A DNA stretch of 64,000 nucleotides, from contig NC_041019.1 of the NCBI RefSeq assembly GCF_004193775.1, positions 51,435,928-51,499,927 of the forward strand, given 5' to 3'. This document shows positions 11,501 to 24,126 of the stretch, in pieces. Positions within the stretch are counted from its first letter, which is position 1, and every line of letters begins with the position of its first letter. This stretch comes from Glycine soja. Its lineage: Eukaryota > Streptophyta > Magnoliopsida > Fabales > Fabaceae. Position numbers and translations under genes: made by a program. Below the pieces are notes generated by a model. It searched no databases. It saw only the letters and a list, made by a program, of their open reading frames with translations, and was not told where the DNA came from.

Positions 11501-14500
11501 AAAGAGTTTTGATTAATGCATTTACAGTCCGTGCATTACGTGATACTTTTCCACCTGCTAGAGGAGCAGGTATCAGAATCATACACATGTATCTATAACT
11601 CTTCTTCATTGTTACACTTTTCTTCCAACATTCTTTTCACATAATTTTGAATTTTTATCTTTCAGGCATTATGGCTTTATGTGCCACCAGTTCCTACTAT
11701 GACATCACTGAAGTTGCAACCCGGATTCTTCCTAATGTTGTTGTGCTCACAATTGATCCTGACAGGTTATATCTCACTATGAGCTTGTATTCCTTGTAAT
11801 TCCTTTACCATGTGAAGATGAGGAATATTTCAGCGACTTAATTTACCCCATTAATTAGTATTTTTAGGGGATTGATTCATCTTTTTTGTATTGTAAAGTC
11901 ACTGCTGCTTTATTACCTTTTCCCCCTATTATATATTGATATGCACGTGGTGGATCTTCTTTTGTATGTATATTTATATTTATACTTATACTTATACTTA
12001 TGCTTGTGCTATGTGATGCTTTGTTGTTTCTTGCCTTTATATTCCAAATAGAGATCATTTTTATATTGTACTGTTGGTTATTTGGTCATTTATTGAGACA
12101 ATGATTGCATGTTGTTCTTGTCATGGTTTAAACAGTGATGTTAGAACTAAGGCATTTCAAGCTGTTGATCAGTTTTTGCAGATAGCAAAGCAACATTATG
12201 AAAAGGTATCCTGAAATTGTTTTTGGCTATTATTCTTATAGTTATCATGATTCCTAAATCATCCAGTGTGTAATGTATATCTTTTAGAAGAAATTAGGTG
12301 TGCAGGCTGAATTTATATGTGTGTGCTCGTGTTACTTCTAACTTTTTTAATCAATTCATGTCTATCGCTTACACTTCACCTCTGATAATACGTTTATCCC
12401 CCACTACTGATATCCTTTGTTAAATTTTTAATTAAAAATGTCTTTGATAGATATCAATGAATGAATAATGAAGAAATACTGTATTAGAATTTAGGAACCA
12501 AGGAAAAACAAAGCCTAAGCTCCTTACGAGGTCCAGAGTGTAAGCTCCTAAGAGAAAATAGTATTTTCTCTAACAACAAACCCAAAATATCTCCCCCCCC
12601 ATCATTCCCTTCTTTCCCTATGTCCCTTCCTGCCACTACTAACCAACTTGACAGCTCAGCATCCCCTTATTCCTCACCATTTCTAATTGCCTTTTTCTTA
12701 CGGACATACACCTTCCAACCTTTGGACTTTGAATCCAAGCCCACATCATGGTTCAGAACTCTATCAATCTTCTATTAGAAGGAAACTCTCATGTTGAGAA
12801 AAAATCATTATCTAGACCAATAGTGTATTTTGAAGATGATCATCTAATGTGATGCTGGTGTTCTTCTATTTTCTGTTGAAGACAAATGCAGCAGATACCA
12901 CTGGTGTTGCAGGTGTGGGAAGCTCATCTGTTCCAGGAAATGCTAGTTTGCTTGGGTAAGTCAGTCCAAACTGTGTGTGATTGAAAATTCAAATGTTAAG
13001 CAATGGAGAGAGAGTTAAGATGAACTTCTGATGTTAGATTGCACTGTGTTAGTATGTCTAGAGTAGCTTATTTTTCATTCGAAAATAGCTTTTATGTAAA
13101 AAACCTCTCAAGTATTTTGCATCAATAAATTGAAAGCCAAAGTAACTTAACCCAAACACACATGTATGTTAACCCTCTTTCTTTAATATCAGTGCCAGTT
13201 GAAAATGCACATACATAATAATAGCTGATTCTTGTTTATATTTTTACTATAAAGAGTTTAATTAATATGTTTTTTTATAATCTATTTTTAAACTCTTAAT
13301 TTAGTGGCCACATATAATATGATAAATGGGGAGGATCACGGATGGTGGTTAAAAGCTTGCATTTAACTTCTTACTGATGGTATACACATGCATGTGTACA
13401 TTCATATTTGTATACAAATATTTATGATATGATTGTTAGAATATATATGAAAAATATCCAAGAGTATCTTGATTTTATCTTAGAATATGTTATAACAGCA
13501 CATCTTAGTTCATCTTATCTTTCGAGGATCCTTAGGGATTTTATCTTATCTTTAGGAAGTTGGTTGTTTTGTAAAATTAAGGTCTAGTATTAGTATAAAT
13601 AAGTGTTAATGTTTCATGTTTATCATCTAACTGTAGCACATCACTATATGAAGAAAATATTATTTGAAGTCTTTCTTCTCTCAATTCCTTTCCTCAGTAT
13701 CTAGAACTTCATAATTCAACAATGATATTTAAAGTTAAAACACTAGAGATTGTCTATATTCTGGAAAGCATATGAATTGATTGCAAATTCATGATATAAA
13801 AACTAGTTGAATTTGTAGAGACCCAATATTAGTAGATGTAGATCTACCAATTTCATGAGGCATATTACTGATAGCACCAGAAAAAAAGTGACAGAAATCA
13901 CACCCAATGCAGCGATACACTTGCTGTACCCTACTATCAAATATACCCTTGTGCATAACTGTCATCAGTCATTTCTATGATAACTTTCATCAAGATAGTT
14001 TCTAATTCTAATACTGAACTGTTAATGCAGGAAAAGTTATTATCTATCACATTTTCTAACAATACATTACTGTTTCTAACTTATTCCCATAACTGCTAAC
14101 ATGACATTATTATTACACTTGCATCTAATAATACATGATTGCTCATGATAGTTATTATTGGTTCTCATCAATTACCCTCTCACAATATATGCATTTTCAT
14201 CAAGAAATTGGTACTGATTTAACCCTTGTCACCATTCAGGTGGGCTATGAGTTCTTTGACCTTGAAGGGTAAACCTTCTGATCATGCTCCAGTTGCTTCT
14301 GCAAGTTCAACTGCAATTACTTCAACATCTTCTAATGGCACCGCAGGTATGCCTAATCCTAACTGTGAAACTATAACAGAACATAGGAAACAATGAAATT
14401 GACAGTGTGGTGTATCTGTCAATTTCTCTAGTTTCATTAACAAAGAGCTTGTAGAAAAAGTAAACCCTTTATGATACAAGTGACATAATTTTGCTCTTTC

Positions 14501-16043
14501 CAAGAAAATTTAGTTTAATTTGTTCTATCAAGCGTAGAAAGTGAAGTTTTTATTTGGTCCTCCAAAGAAAGTTGACATTAATTTAGTCCCTAAATTATTG
14601 AGAGTAACATGAATTAGTTCCTTTTCTTAGGAAAGTGACATCAATCAGTCCCTCCATCAATGGATGAATAAACAGTGTTTTTACAGTCCTGTCACTTTTC
14701 ATGTTTGAGTGACTAAGTTGATGTCACGTTTTTCTTTAAGGATTCAGCAGATATGATTTTGTATTAATGTAATTTTATTTTAACTATTGAATGAAGAGAA
14801 AGAAAGGAACAAAAATGGAAAAACATGGGGGAAGATACAACTAACGATATTATATCGCCCATAATCTTCATATCCTTTTTTTTCTAGAACTCTGCTTCTA
14901 TATCTGATATGTTGAAGATGCCTTATTTATTTTCATGAGTGTGTTTTCAACAATTACCCATGTTTATTTCATTTAATTTTTGGCGGTAATTAGGTATAGA
15001 GACGCCATCAACAGCACCAGCCCGTGTAAACTCTACCTCAGATTTGGCTGAACACCCTGTGCCTACGTCTCCTACATCAACGGATGGCTGGGGGGAACTT
15101 GAGAATGGAATTGATGAGGAGCATGGAAGTGACAGGGATGGGTGGGATGATCTGGAACCACTTGAAGAGTCAAAGCCAGCTCTTGCAAACATTCAAGCAG
15201 CTCAAAGGCGGCCTGTTTCTCAACCTATTTCACATACAAAACAAGGTATGCTTTATTTGTCTGTTAGTATTTTGGTATGAATTTCGATTACTGCTAGTTA
15301 CTAGTACTATCAGTATTAATAATTTTCAGTGTCTTATTGAAAGTTACATCTATGGTTATGCCAAACCTGAACAGAATGCCTTGAAAATTTGTTTTTGCTT
15401 GTTTTATGCCTGATAAATAATGACAAGTACCAGAAGTGGAAAAACTGTTGCATGTTTTATGCCTATAAATAAGGACAAGATCCACAAAGGGATTGATGTG
15501 AATGTATGAATTCCTAATTCAGGTTTGCAGACTAAATGTTGGGTTGGCATTTTTGTTAAATTACTGATCTCACTAAGAAATGCAATGTGATCTTTTGTCA
15601 TTTGTGTAGATAGTATTACTGAAGAAAATACAGAGTGTTTAAGAGATGTTACTGCTATTTTCTGCAGCTTGTGATCTGTACATGAAAGTTTTGCAATTTC
15701 CAGGAAAATTCTTATGTATATTCATTTGCCTAAATACATGAATTGCATTAATTACTTTTTTTAATTATTATTATTTTTAGCCTCGAATTTGCTATCAAAA
15801 AGTACACCAAAATTGAACAAGGATGAGGATGATGATTTGTGGGGATCTATAGCTGCTCCTGCTCCAAAAACTGCAAGACCTTTAAATTTGAAATCAGCTC
15901 AAACTGATGATGATGATCCTTGGGCTGCCATTGCTGCTCCAGCACCCACGACCAAGGCCAAACCCTTATCGACTGGCAGAGGTAGGGGAGCCAAACCTGC
16001 TGCTCCAAAATTAGGTGCTCAGCGTATAAACCGGACATCATAA
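5510..16043 (+). CDS. SCYL1: SCY1-like pseudokinase with HEAT/ARM repeats (SCYL1/CTEXP type)
   Basis: Twenty-one exons: 5510-5635, 6196-6294, 6406-6557, 7012-7084, 7171-7293, 7643-7751, 8964-9043, 9191-9272, 9487-9626, 9721-9831, 9968-10084, 10190-10279, 10910-10963, 11316-11390, 11494-11569, 11666-11765, 12136-12205, 12882-12955, 14240-14346, 14994-15245, 15781-16043. They sum to 2373 nt, exactly 790 codons plus stop. The N-terminus MFKFLKEVVGGSG and the following PSAWGSW are typical of plant SCYL1. The kinase-like fold (~30-290) is degenerate: HGN replaces the catalytic HRD at ~152, and there is no DFG. Helical HEAT-type repeats span ~330-560. The tail has acidic Asp-Trp motifs (DGWGEL, DGWDDLE, DDDLW, DDDPW) and a short RGRG. 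SCYL1 proteins act in Golgi-ER COPI traffic and have been linked to tRNA export; which role dominates here is unknown. Confidence 0.93.
5882..6126 (+). mobile_element. 5'-truncated LINE remnant in SCY1-like intron 1
   Basis: From ~5942 one frame reads EANRSVHFLANLGHQG and continues to a stop at 6089-6091. This is the C-terminal RNase H end typical of plant L1-type non-LTR retrotransposons. A short 3' untranslated tail and an A-rich run (6118-6126) follow. GAGGTGTCAAT at 5871-5881 and GAAGTGTCAAT at 6128-6138 flank it as a probable, slightly diverged target duplication. Confidence 0.7.
6638..6830. mobile_element. MITE-like inverted-repeat element in SCY1-like intron 3
   Basis: About 190 bp with imperfect inverted ends. 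The left end has CGATGTAAAT, a T/A-rich run and CAACCAATCA. The right end read in reverse has TAATGTAAAT, a similar run and CATCCAATCA. No coding capacity; superfamily not assigned. Confidence 0.5.
13434..13721 (+). mobile_element. Solo LTR of an LTR retrotransposon in SCY1-like intron 18
   Basis: 288 bp starting TGTTAGAATA and ending TTCAACA, with a TATA-box-like TATAAATA at ~13596. Perfect 5-base direct repeats ATGAT flank it at 13429-13433 and 13722-13726. TG..CA ends plus a perfect 5-bp duplication are the signature of a solo LTR left by recombination between two LTRs. No internal domain is present. The intron is ~1.3 kb and its splice sites are intact. Confidence 0.85.
14525..14720. repeat. 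Dispersed-type repeat with GTCCCT motifs in SCY1-like intron 19
   Basis: Repeated phrases of the type TTTAGTCCCTAAATT, GTGACATCAATCAGTCCCT and GTTGATGTCACG. They resemble the sequence at 31338-31760 and 19890-20219. Probably a decayed non-autonomous element; borders are approximate. Confidence 0.35.
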
Positions 16044-17730
16044 GGCATGTAATCCAAATTTCCAAGGAACCAAAGGAACAGTGAAAGAGTTAATCTTAGT
16101 GCTAGTTGCCCTTTTCTTATGGTGGCAGTGATCATGTTAAAATACAAGACCCGTCTCTATGATATATGAATTACATTTGTGATTTTGTTGACAAAATTGA
16201 TTTGTAATACTATTCTTTTGTATGTCAAGAATTTTACTTGAAGGGAAATCTTTGGGGCAGCATCTTCTGAATTGTTGTAAGGCAACAAGGCTGTGGTATA
16301 TCTGCTATATTTTTGGGTGTTTTAACCTTCTTATTTGACGAACAATTAACAATTAGATGTAATATAATTAGTTTGATCATATGCAGGGAAGTTTTTTAGG
16401 ACTGGATCTACTTAAACTTACTATTTACGGTTCAAATTTTGTGCACTTGCATGCATGCCTTGCAAATGTCATGTCTCTTTTTTCAATGTGACAAGACGAC
16501 AAGCGCCAAATTTCATGCGAGTCGGAAATAGATTAAAAACGAAACATAGTTAGTGCATATTTGGATTCACATTGGATTATTTAAAATTATATTGAAATAC
16601 TATGGACTAATGTGATTTTAAGTAAATATTTGATTTTATATTAAAGAATTGATTTTAACTTTTTAAGTTTAGAGTTAATTTTGAATTGAAGTAATTAAGT
16701 AACTTTTGTATTAAATAAAAAATTACTATATATTAAGGTTATGTTTGATAAAATTAATTAAAAAGTTTGTTAGAAAGTTAGTTAAAAGCTGAAAAATTAA
16801 TTTATTAAATTATAAGTATTTGATAAAATTAAATTGTTGAAGCAACTAAAAATGTAAAATAATAAAAAAATAATAAAATCATGATTTATTTAAAAGAGGT
16901 AACTAAAAAATTGAATAAATATATTAAGAATAAAAATAAAAGAAAATATAAAAAATTAAAAATTAGAAGTTAGGGTTTCAAAAAATGTTAAAAGCTACTA
17001 AAAAAGTTTAGATACTGATCATTTAAACATGTTTTTCAGTAATAAAAAAACTAAAAATTAACTTAAATGTGTTGAGACTAAGTTTTTTTAGAAGCTTGTT
17101 TATAAAATAAAAAATATTTAAATATACATCATTTCATTTCAAAATCAGTTTTATAAACATTCACCTTACATTTCGTAAGAACTATCAGGCCATCAGCATG
17201 CTGTTCCAGCAGTTGCATTTCTTTAACTGCAATTGTGTTGTTGTAAACCAGTCAATTGTATTTTTGAAAAATAGTTTTAGAAATTTGTAATTTTTTCGAA
17301 ATTATTTTTTAAATCTGTTTAATATTCCAGAAATTAATTTAGGAATACATTAAATACATTCCAAAAACGGGAATTAAATACAAAATTAGTTTAAAGAAAA
17401 GTATTTTGTAAAAAAAAGGGAAGAGATGCGAAAATAAAAAAAGGACTACAAATAAAATTTCATGAGTCATTAAGAAAACTAATAGAAAATTCAAATATGC
17501 CCAATGATGTATGGTCCGTCCATTATTGAACGACCACCATCCATCGTGCACATGACAACTTAACGAAACAAACAAACAAAAAAACAATTATTAAAATACA
17601 CGAAATTTATTAATAAAATATTAAAACACAACTAAATGGTTTATTATGGCCTAGAAAACCAGAGGGAATATTGAAGAGAACAAAGGAAGTGAAAGCAACA
17701 TGATGCAATGAGTTACAGTGAGATACGAAA
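16044..17730. other. Intergenic region, SCY1-like 3' end to HAD gene
   Basis: The first ~350 bases are probably 3' UTR of the SCY1-like gene. The remainder is very AT-rich, with partly repeated phrases such as TTTGATAAAATTAA around 16745 and 16815. No gene or clean transposon border is visible. Confidence 0.5.
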
Positions 17731-20485
17731 ATGGTGTTAATGGGAGGAGTTGGAGTACCCTCAATCTCAATCTGTTTTTTGTTCCAAACAAGACCCACCA
17801 GACATTTGTGTCTCAAATTCAGATTGAAACATTCACTTTCATATTCAATCACTAGCATGGCATTGACCAACAACACCACCACCAACGAAAGGAAGCTTCC
17901 AATTCTGCTGTTTGATATCATGGACACCCTTGTTCGTGACCCTTTTTACCAAGATGTCCCTGCCTTCTTCGGAATGTCTCTGAAGGAGCTCATAGATTGC
18001 AAGCACCCCACTGCTTGGATTGAGTTTGAAAAGGGTCTCATTGATGAGGTAAAAAAAACAACTTTGATAATTCACTGCTGCAATGTATGGACCCTCTTTC
18101 TTGGTATGTGTAAAGGTCAAAGCTTTTTGCAGAAATTGAATTGCACATGGGGTGTTTGAGAGATTTACCAAGCTTTCTGTCATGTCTTATATGCATATCT
18201 TCTACTCAACATGTTATGCAGCCATATTTGGGTAAAGGGTCATTTTGAATTTTCTATTAGTATTGTGTATGATTCAAAGGAGGTGAGGGGTTTTAATGGA
18301 CAGGAGGGGAGATGAGGGAAGGAGAGGTTTCACTTGTGTTGGTTTGGTTCAAGAGAAAGGGAGACAAAGGTCACTTTGCTCTAAAATTAAAATTAAAAAT
18401 TAAAAAAATCCCCCATTTTCATCCAACCAACCACATTGCTTGTATTGCTCCGGACTTTATTCATACTTTCTAATCTCTTAGAATCATAGAATGGTTTGAC
18501 AGTCTCTGCTTTCAACAACTGTTTTCTTATTAATATCTGTCTCATTTTCTTCCAGATGGAGCTAGCAAGAAAATTTTTTAAGGACGGAAGGGATTTTGAT
18601 TTAGAAGGTTGGTTGGTCTAAGATTTTGTTGCTAGTAGAGGTTGATCAAGTTTGTGTTGAATTAAACAGACATAACTTTATCATAAATGTATATTTTCGT
18701 TTAATTTTAATACATTAAAAATCTATCTCTTTCTCTCTTTTCTTCAATTAGAACTTGCATATTTTGAGATTTTAGTTAAAGATCAATCTGATTCAGATGA
18801 GCTGAAAATCGGCCACGGTTCTTCTTTGACGTCTACAGTATTATATACACTCCAGAACGTGTTAGCTTTTTTGTTACTTTTGCTATAAAAAATGTTCTGG
18901 TCCTTCTGGAAGTTGTACAGTTAATGTTTATCCTGGAAGTTGTAACAGTTGTTGAAATTCAATAAGAACACTCCTAAAGTAGGCCAAACCTATCATTCTT
19001 GTGCTCCAAGCCCCCGTTGATTTTGATAAAGCTACTGATTTGCATGTGTGTTTCCAATTTACGGACAGGCCTTAAAACTTGTATGAGAAGTGGATATTCA
19101 TACATAGAAGGCATCGAACAGTTGCTTCTTTCCTTAAAGCTAAATAACTATGAGATGCATGCTTTTACAAATTATCCTATATGGTAAGACAGTTATTTTT
19201 CTATTGTGATTTGTGTTTTTCTTTTCATGGCATCCTACTGAATGTTTTGAATTGTAGGTACCAGTTGATTGAAGACAAGTTAAAACTATCAAAATATTTA
19301 TCGTGGACGTTTTGTTCGTGGGCTTTTGGTATAATACATAATCTCTCTCCCTTTCTCTATTTTTATGCCTCTTGTATTGATCATCTTTTTCATTTGATGA
19401 TGTCTAGATTAGTGGGACAAAACAAATTCACGATTCTCTACTTTTTCCTTTTTATGCTTTATTGTTTGTTAGTGAGGGCTAAACCATGCATTCAACCTAT
19501 CCTGCTATGCTAAACTTATATAATATAGACTCATTTACAATGTGTTTCAGGTAAGAGGAAGCCTGATACTGAATTCTATAAGGAAGTTGTCAGGCATCTT
19601 AAAGTTGATCCAACAAATTGTATTTTCGTAGATGACAGGTTCCTACTCTCATTATACACTAGATCAATTATCAGGAACCACAGTATCATATCATTTATCT
19701 GTGCTACATTCATATATAGGTCTATATGCATGTGTATGTGTTTTATGTTCTAGCATCTTGACATCCAATATCAATTTCTCTCTCTCAAGAAGCAGACATT
19801 TGTGATCCCAGCAGATTATTTCTTTTTCCTCCCTCTCACAATCTAATTTTTTGATTTTAATCTTTTGTGACAATGATTTTTCGGAGGATAAAATATGTTT
19901 TTAATGTGATTCTAGTGGTTTTAGTCTTCTAAATTATTTTTCTAGGTTTTGGCCCTCATAAATTTTAAAATATTTTCAAATGGTCTCTATCATCATGTAA
20001 CCATGGTGTGATACAATTACCTGATCATGCAACATCACATGTCATCTCAAAATAATGATTATCGTGACATGGTTAGATGCATGTCATGTCACCTCTAGGT
20101 GACGATAAAGATCATTTTAAAAAAAAATTAAAATACATGAGGACTAACAATAATAATTTTTTTTAAGAACATCAAAACTAAATGAAATCATATTTATACG
20201 GTCGAAAAATATATTTTAATTTTTTTTTTTAATGATTCTTAAGAAAGAAGTGACGCTCTTTCGGTGTTTGTGTGACAAAATCACAAAATAAATGGTTTAT
20301 GTAAATAAAATGTGTGGTGGATTAAAGAGTTGGGATTTATTTGAATTGGTTAATGTCCCAGGCAAAAAAATGTGGAGGCAGCAATTGAAGTTGGCATCAG
20401 AGGGGTACATTTCCAGAATGTCAATTCACTGTGTGAAAAACTGCCATTGATGGGGATTGACATCTCAACAAATGAAGATAGATAG
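17731..20485 (+). CDS. FHY1: HAD-family phosphatase, probable chloroplast FMN hydrolase
   Basis: Six exons: 17731-18048, 18556-18607, 19069-19183, 19258-19328, 19551-19638, 20362-20485, totalling 768 nt and 255 aa. The first ~45 residues lack acidic residues and are rich in Ser/Arg/Thr, fitting a transit peptide; a later Met (MALTNN, ~43) is an alternative cytosolic start. HAD motifs: LLFDIMDTLV (nucleophile Asp62), HAFTNYPIW (Thr157, motif II), GKRKPD (Lys, motif III) and IFVDDRQKNVEAA (motif IV). It resembles the Arabidopsis chloroplast FMN hydrolase (At1g79790), which dephosphorylates FMN to riboflavin. The residue two after the nucleophile is Met rather than the usual Asp. Substrate is inferred from resemblance only. 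FHY1 here means FMN hydrolase, not the phytochrome A factor of the same abbreviation. Confidence 0.85.
19890..20219. repeat. Probable non-autonomous repeat in HAD-gene intron 5
   Basis: Between 19890 and 20219 the ends are weakly inverted (ATAAAATATGTTTTTA on the left; AAAATATATTTTTCGACC when the right end is read in reverse). The interior has phrases like TTTGGCCCTCATAAATTTTA and GATCATTTTAAAA and a GACATG/CATGTC palindromic centre. It resembles the GTCCCT-type repeats elsewhere in the window. Borders are approximate. Confidence 0.35.
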
Positions 20486-21692
20486 CTTATTTTATTTGAT
20501 TCTGTTTCTTAACTAAACCAATTTATTTTTATTGGTAGAAAGGGGAAATAACAAACTCATAATTTTACATTCCATTCATGCCAAGCTATTGAACTTGTAG
20601 AAGTGACTTCTTATTTTTTACCCTCACAACAATACATATTTATCTTCTTAGCTGTGCTTATAGGAGTGAAAATGAACTAGGTGAGTATACTCATAACTTT
20701 AGAGACATGGTGCACCCCTTTGGACCAAGGCAATACTGAATATATATCATGAGGAATATTAACAATACACTTTGACATACTTTCTAAATCCACTTTTATT
20801 ATTTGGTGAAAGTCATGTAAGACGCATAAAATGATGTGGTTCCTAGTCCTACTTCCTACACCCTATTTAATCGATCCTCATGTAACAAGATTAACTTTTC
20901 ACCTTGGTGAATAAGATGAATATCTTATTTTATTCTTTCTTTTCTGAATTCACGATTAAAAATCGTTAATTAAGTCCTTATCAAAATCTCTATCAATATA
21001 TCGACCTTCTTTTTTTACCATATCAATATACCAACCCTAATGGGTTAATTTATACTAACTTTTTTGTTACATTTATACTTAAATTTTAAAATACCCCAGC
21101 ATACTTTTCTGTAATAACAATTTCGGTGGTATTGCAGTGGAGTTTTTTTAACTTAAAAAAAACACAAGTTTTAGAAGCCAACTTTTTTTGTGATAAAGTA
21201 ACATATCTCTTGGTAAAAAATAAATGTGCAATAATTTCATGACCTTATTTATAACACAGCTTTATTGGAAATTAGTTTTTATATACTGTCCATATACAAA
21301 ATTTTACACAATTAATAAGAAATATAATAATATAAAATTTAAAATAATTATTTTTTTACTCAAAATAAATTATTATCTGAATAAAAAAACTTATAATTCA
21401 CATAAATTTAGAGTATAATAATGATGGATTAACAGGATAAATTTTTTTATTGTTATTTAATTTCAAATTATAATTAGTATGATAAAAAGAAAATAATCGT
21501 TATCATAAGAAGAGATTTATGATTGAAACAAAGTATAAAATTAAGTTCAAAACCCTTTTTGTCGTAAACTTATTATAATTATTTATTGAGACGGTATGTT
21601 ATTGAGACAAAAAGGGATCAGTGGAAGTGAAGGAGTTTAAGATATCTGGAGCAAAGTGTGTTGTTCTCTGTTTCGAAGCAGCGGAAACAAAC
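20486..21692. other. Intergenic region, HAD gene to GRXS14
   Basis: HAD-gene 3' UTR followed by very AT-rich spacer and the GRXS14 promoter/leader. No supported gene or clean transposon was seen. Confidence 0.5.
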
Positions 21693-24126
21693 ATGTCGTG
21701 GTGTTACTGCGCTAAGCCTATGACTTTGCAGTTGCCGTTGCAATCAAGAGCAGCATCATCGTTCCATTCCCACGTTGGAGGAGTAACAGTAACATTCTCA
21801 ACACTGTCTCTTCGACCCTCTTCTCCTCTTGTTCTGACCCACAACCTCCACTTCCAACCCAAACTCAAACGCGCTTCCACAACCATTCGCTGCTCCTCTG
21901 GTACTACTGCTACCCCTCTTTTTTCTTTCATGGGTTTTCATTTAAACACGCTAAAGTTTTAATCTTTATGGTTCCCATATGAATTGCATGCTTCAACTTT
22001 TCACAATTCAGCCCCACCCCTTTTGGGGAATACCTTCAATCTAATCAATTAAGTACCCCCTTTATTATCAAAATAATAATGATAATAGATTATGTTCCCG
22101 GTATCAATTTTTTTTACAAGATGCAGTTACTTCACTATTTTTTACTATATCTGTTTTTCAAACAGAATTGAAGTTTTATCTGATTAATTTGCTTACTAAA
22201 AGTTTGCACTAATTGGCAATGAGGTGAAACTCCAATCCTGATCCGAAAACAACAACAAAAACACTTTGCATGTGTTTGATTTCTATTTTCAAAAACTGTT
22301 TTTAGTTTTTAATATGCAAGTAGGTTGTTCAGATAGCTGGGGGAGGGTGGTGCAAGACACAGATGATAGTGTGGAATTGAGGGAGAGGTTAAACAAGATG
22401 AAACCAGAATAAGAAAATGAGGAAACAACTTTCAGCTGTTTCTGTTTTTTTTGTTTTTAAAACACTGGTTTTGGAAACAATTTTCTAACTAAATAGATTT
22501 TGGAGGGCAAGTCCTAGTGCAGTGGTGAGGTTGCGCCTTGCTGACTAGTTGGTTATGGGTTCCCCATACATTCACATAGCGAGGAGCCTTCTCACATTAG
22601 GATGAAAAATAGAGTGCTGACGCTGAGTTATGTTAAATTGTTTAAAAAAAACGATTTTTAAAATCAAAAGGTGAAAAGGGAATAAAAGAGACTCTTAAGA
22701 TTTCAGAAGCAAAAATTATAACTTCGGGTTTTGGTTTGTTTCAGCGTTGACTCCTCAATTGAAGTCTACCTTGGATCAAGTTATTGCTTCAAATAAAGTA
22801 GTTGTGTTTATGAAGGGAACTAAAGACTTTCCACAGTGTGGATTCTCAAACACAGTGGTGCAAATATTGAAGTCTCTAAATGTGCCTTTTGAAACCATAA
22901 ATGTGCTTGAAAATGACTTGTTGCGCCAAGGGCTGAAAGAGTACTCCAGTTGGCCTACCTTTCCTCAAGTCTACATAGAAGGAGAGTTTTTTGGTGGCTG
23001 TGATATCACTGTTGGTATGTAATATGTGTCTTAGGCTTTTGATTTCTATACTTAGTTAATTTTGCCTTCGTCATTACCTTGTTTTTCTGATGCTTATAAT
23101 TTTATTTGCCTTAATAATTGAATCATTTAAACATGATTGTCATGAACCAGCTTATGCAATTTGCAAAAGTTTAAACTGTTAGATGAAGACATGTCAATAG
23201 TTTATTTTATATCTCTAATAATGACCAGCAGGGATACTAAATTAGTAGTTATAAATAAGAGAACCAATATAGACAAGTTAAAGCTTTGCATTTTACATTT
23301 GACCTAGGAAATATGAAGACCAAGTTGCTACTAGTAATTAACATCTTAAAACTTATGGAAACATTATTGGACAAAGCTTAGATGCAGTTCCTTAGGTGTT
23401 TTTGGTGTTGTTCTCCACTCAAAGTTGGAGTTTCACCTAAAAAATCTGCGTAATTCAGGTTTACATTAAAGGTTAACATAGGTTACAAAGATAAAACTAA
23501 ATTCTGATAGGAGAACAAGTCCAAAAACACATGATAAATTGCATCTAAGTTTTGTCCAATATTTTTTTTTGGATTAGCCTACACTACAACTTCCTTCGCA
23601 TTCTTTGGAGATTGAAAGTTCACTAGCTTGAACCTAAAAAGAAAGAGTCATTTTGATTGGTTTATTTAAATAAAAAATAAAAATGCCAGAGCTGACCTGA
23701 TTGATTTAAATGTAACATGATGAAAGATTGTATTATTCGATAACAGAGACACTATTTTATAAACAGCTATTGCCAAAATGATACCTACAAAATGCTAGAG
23801 TACACTGCACATTAATCTTTATTTATTAGATTATTTTTACATATATGTACCTTAATTCCTTCCTAGCAATCAATTTGTAATAGCTGGGAAAAAATGTTCC
23901 TTTCAAATAGGTACCCCATCTGTCATCTGTTTACATTGCTGTTATAATTGACTGCATCAGAATCAGTTATCAGGTTTATCTTTTTTACATTAGATCGTAA
24001 TACCATATCATTGCCATCACTAGATTTCTTGAAAATACTTGCCCTCCTCTCACTTTTTGTGTGGCTACAGATGCATATCAGAAGGGGGAATTGCAGGAGC
24101 TGTTGGAGAAGGCAATGTTGTCCTGA
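21693..24126 (+). CDS. GRXS14: Chloroplast monothiol glutaredoxin S14 (CGFS type)
   Basis: Three exons, 21693-21900, 22745-23014 and 24071-24126, sum to 534 nt and 177 aa. Residues 1-~68 are Ser/Arg-rich with almost no acidic residues, a chloroplast transit peptide. The glutaredoxin domain follows: FMKGTKDFPQ, then the single-cysteine active site CGFS at 101-104, WPTFPQVY at 139-146 (cis-Pro loop), and GGCD at 153-156 (glutathione contact). The C-terminal exon encodes only the last helix, ending in ELLEKAMLS. CGFS glutaredoxins bind a glutathione-ligated [2Fe-2S] cluster and hand it to plastid acceptor proteins. The Arabidopsis counterpart is also called CXIP1. I used the first ATG, as the frame upstream of it has no Met. 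A second copy of exon 3 lies beyond the assembly gap. Confidence 0.95.
22501..22620 (+). mobile_element. Au-type SINE remnant in GRXS14 intron 1
   Basis: The left part, GAGGGCAAGTCCTAGTGCAG then TGGTGAGGTTGCGCCTTG, resembles the tRNA-like head of plant Au SINEs, with an A-box-like AGTGCAGTGG. GGTTATGGGTTCC is a decayed B box. The body phrase CATAGCGAGGAGCCTT also matches the Au consensus as I remember it. Family assignment is from memory. Confidence 0.65.
23366..23560. mobile_element. MITE with long inverted ends in GRXS14 intron 2
   Basis: About 195 bp. The left end ATTGGACAAAGCTTAGATGC and the reversed right end ATTGGACAAAACTTAGATGC differ at one base, and similarity extends ~50 bases to TTGTTCTCC. 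No coding capacity. It lies ~40 bases left of where the 13-kb duplicated block becomes visible. Confidence 0.7.

Noticed and set aside
17610..18183. Minus-strand frames overlapping the HAD gene start
   Set aside because: Shadows of the HAD exon 1, which has clear motifs on the plus strand.
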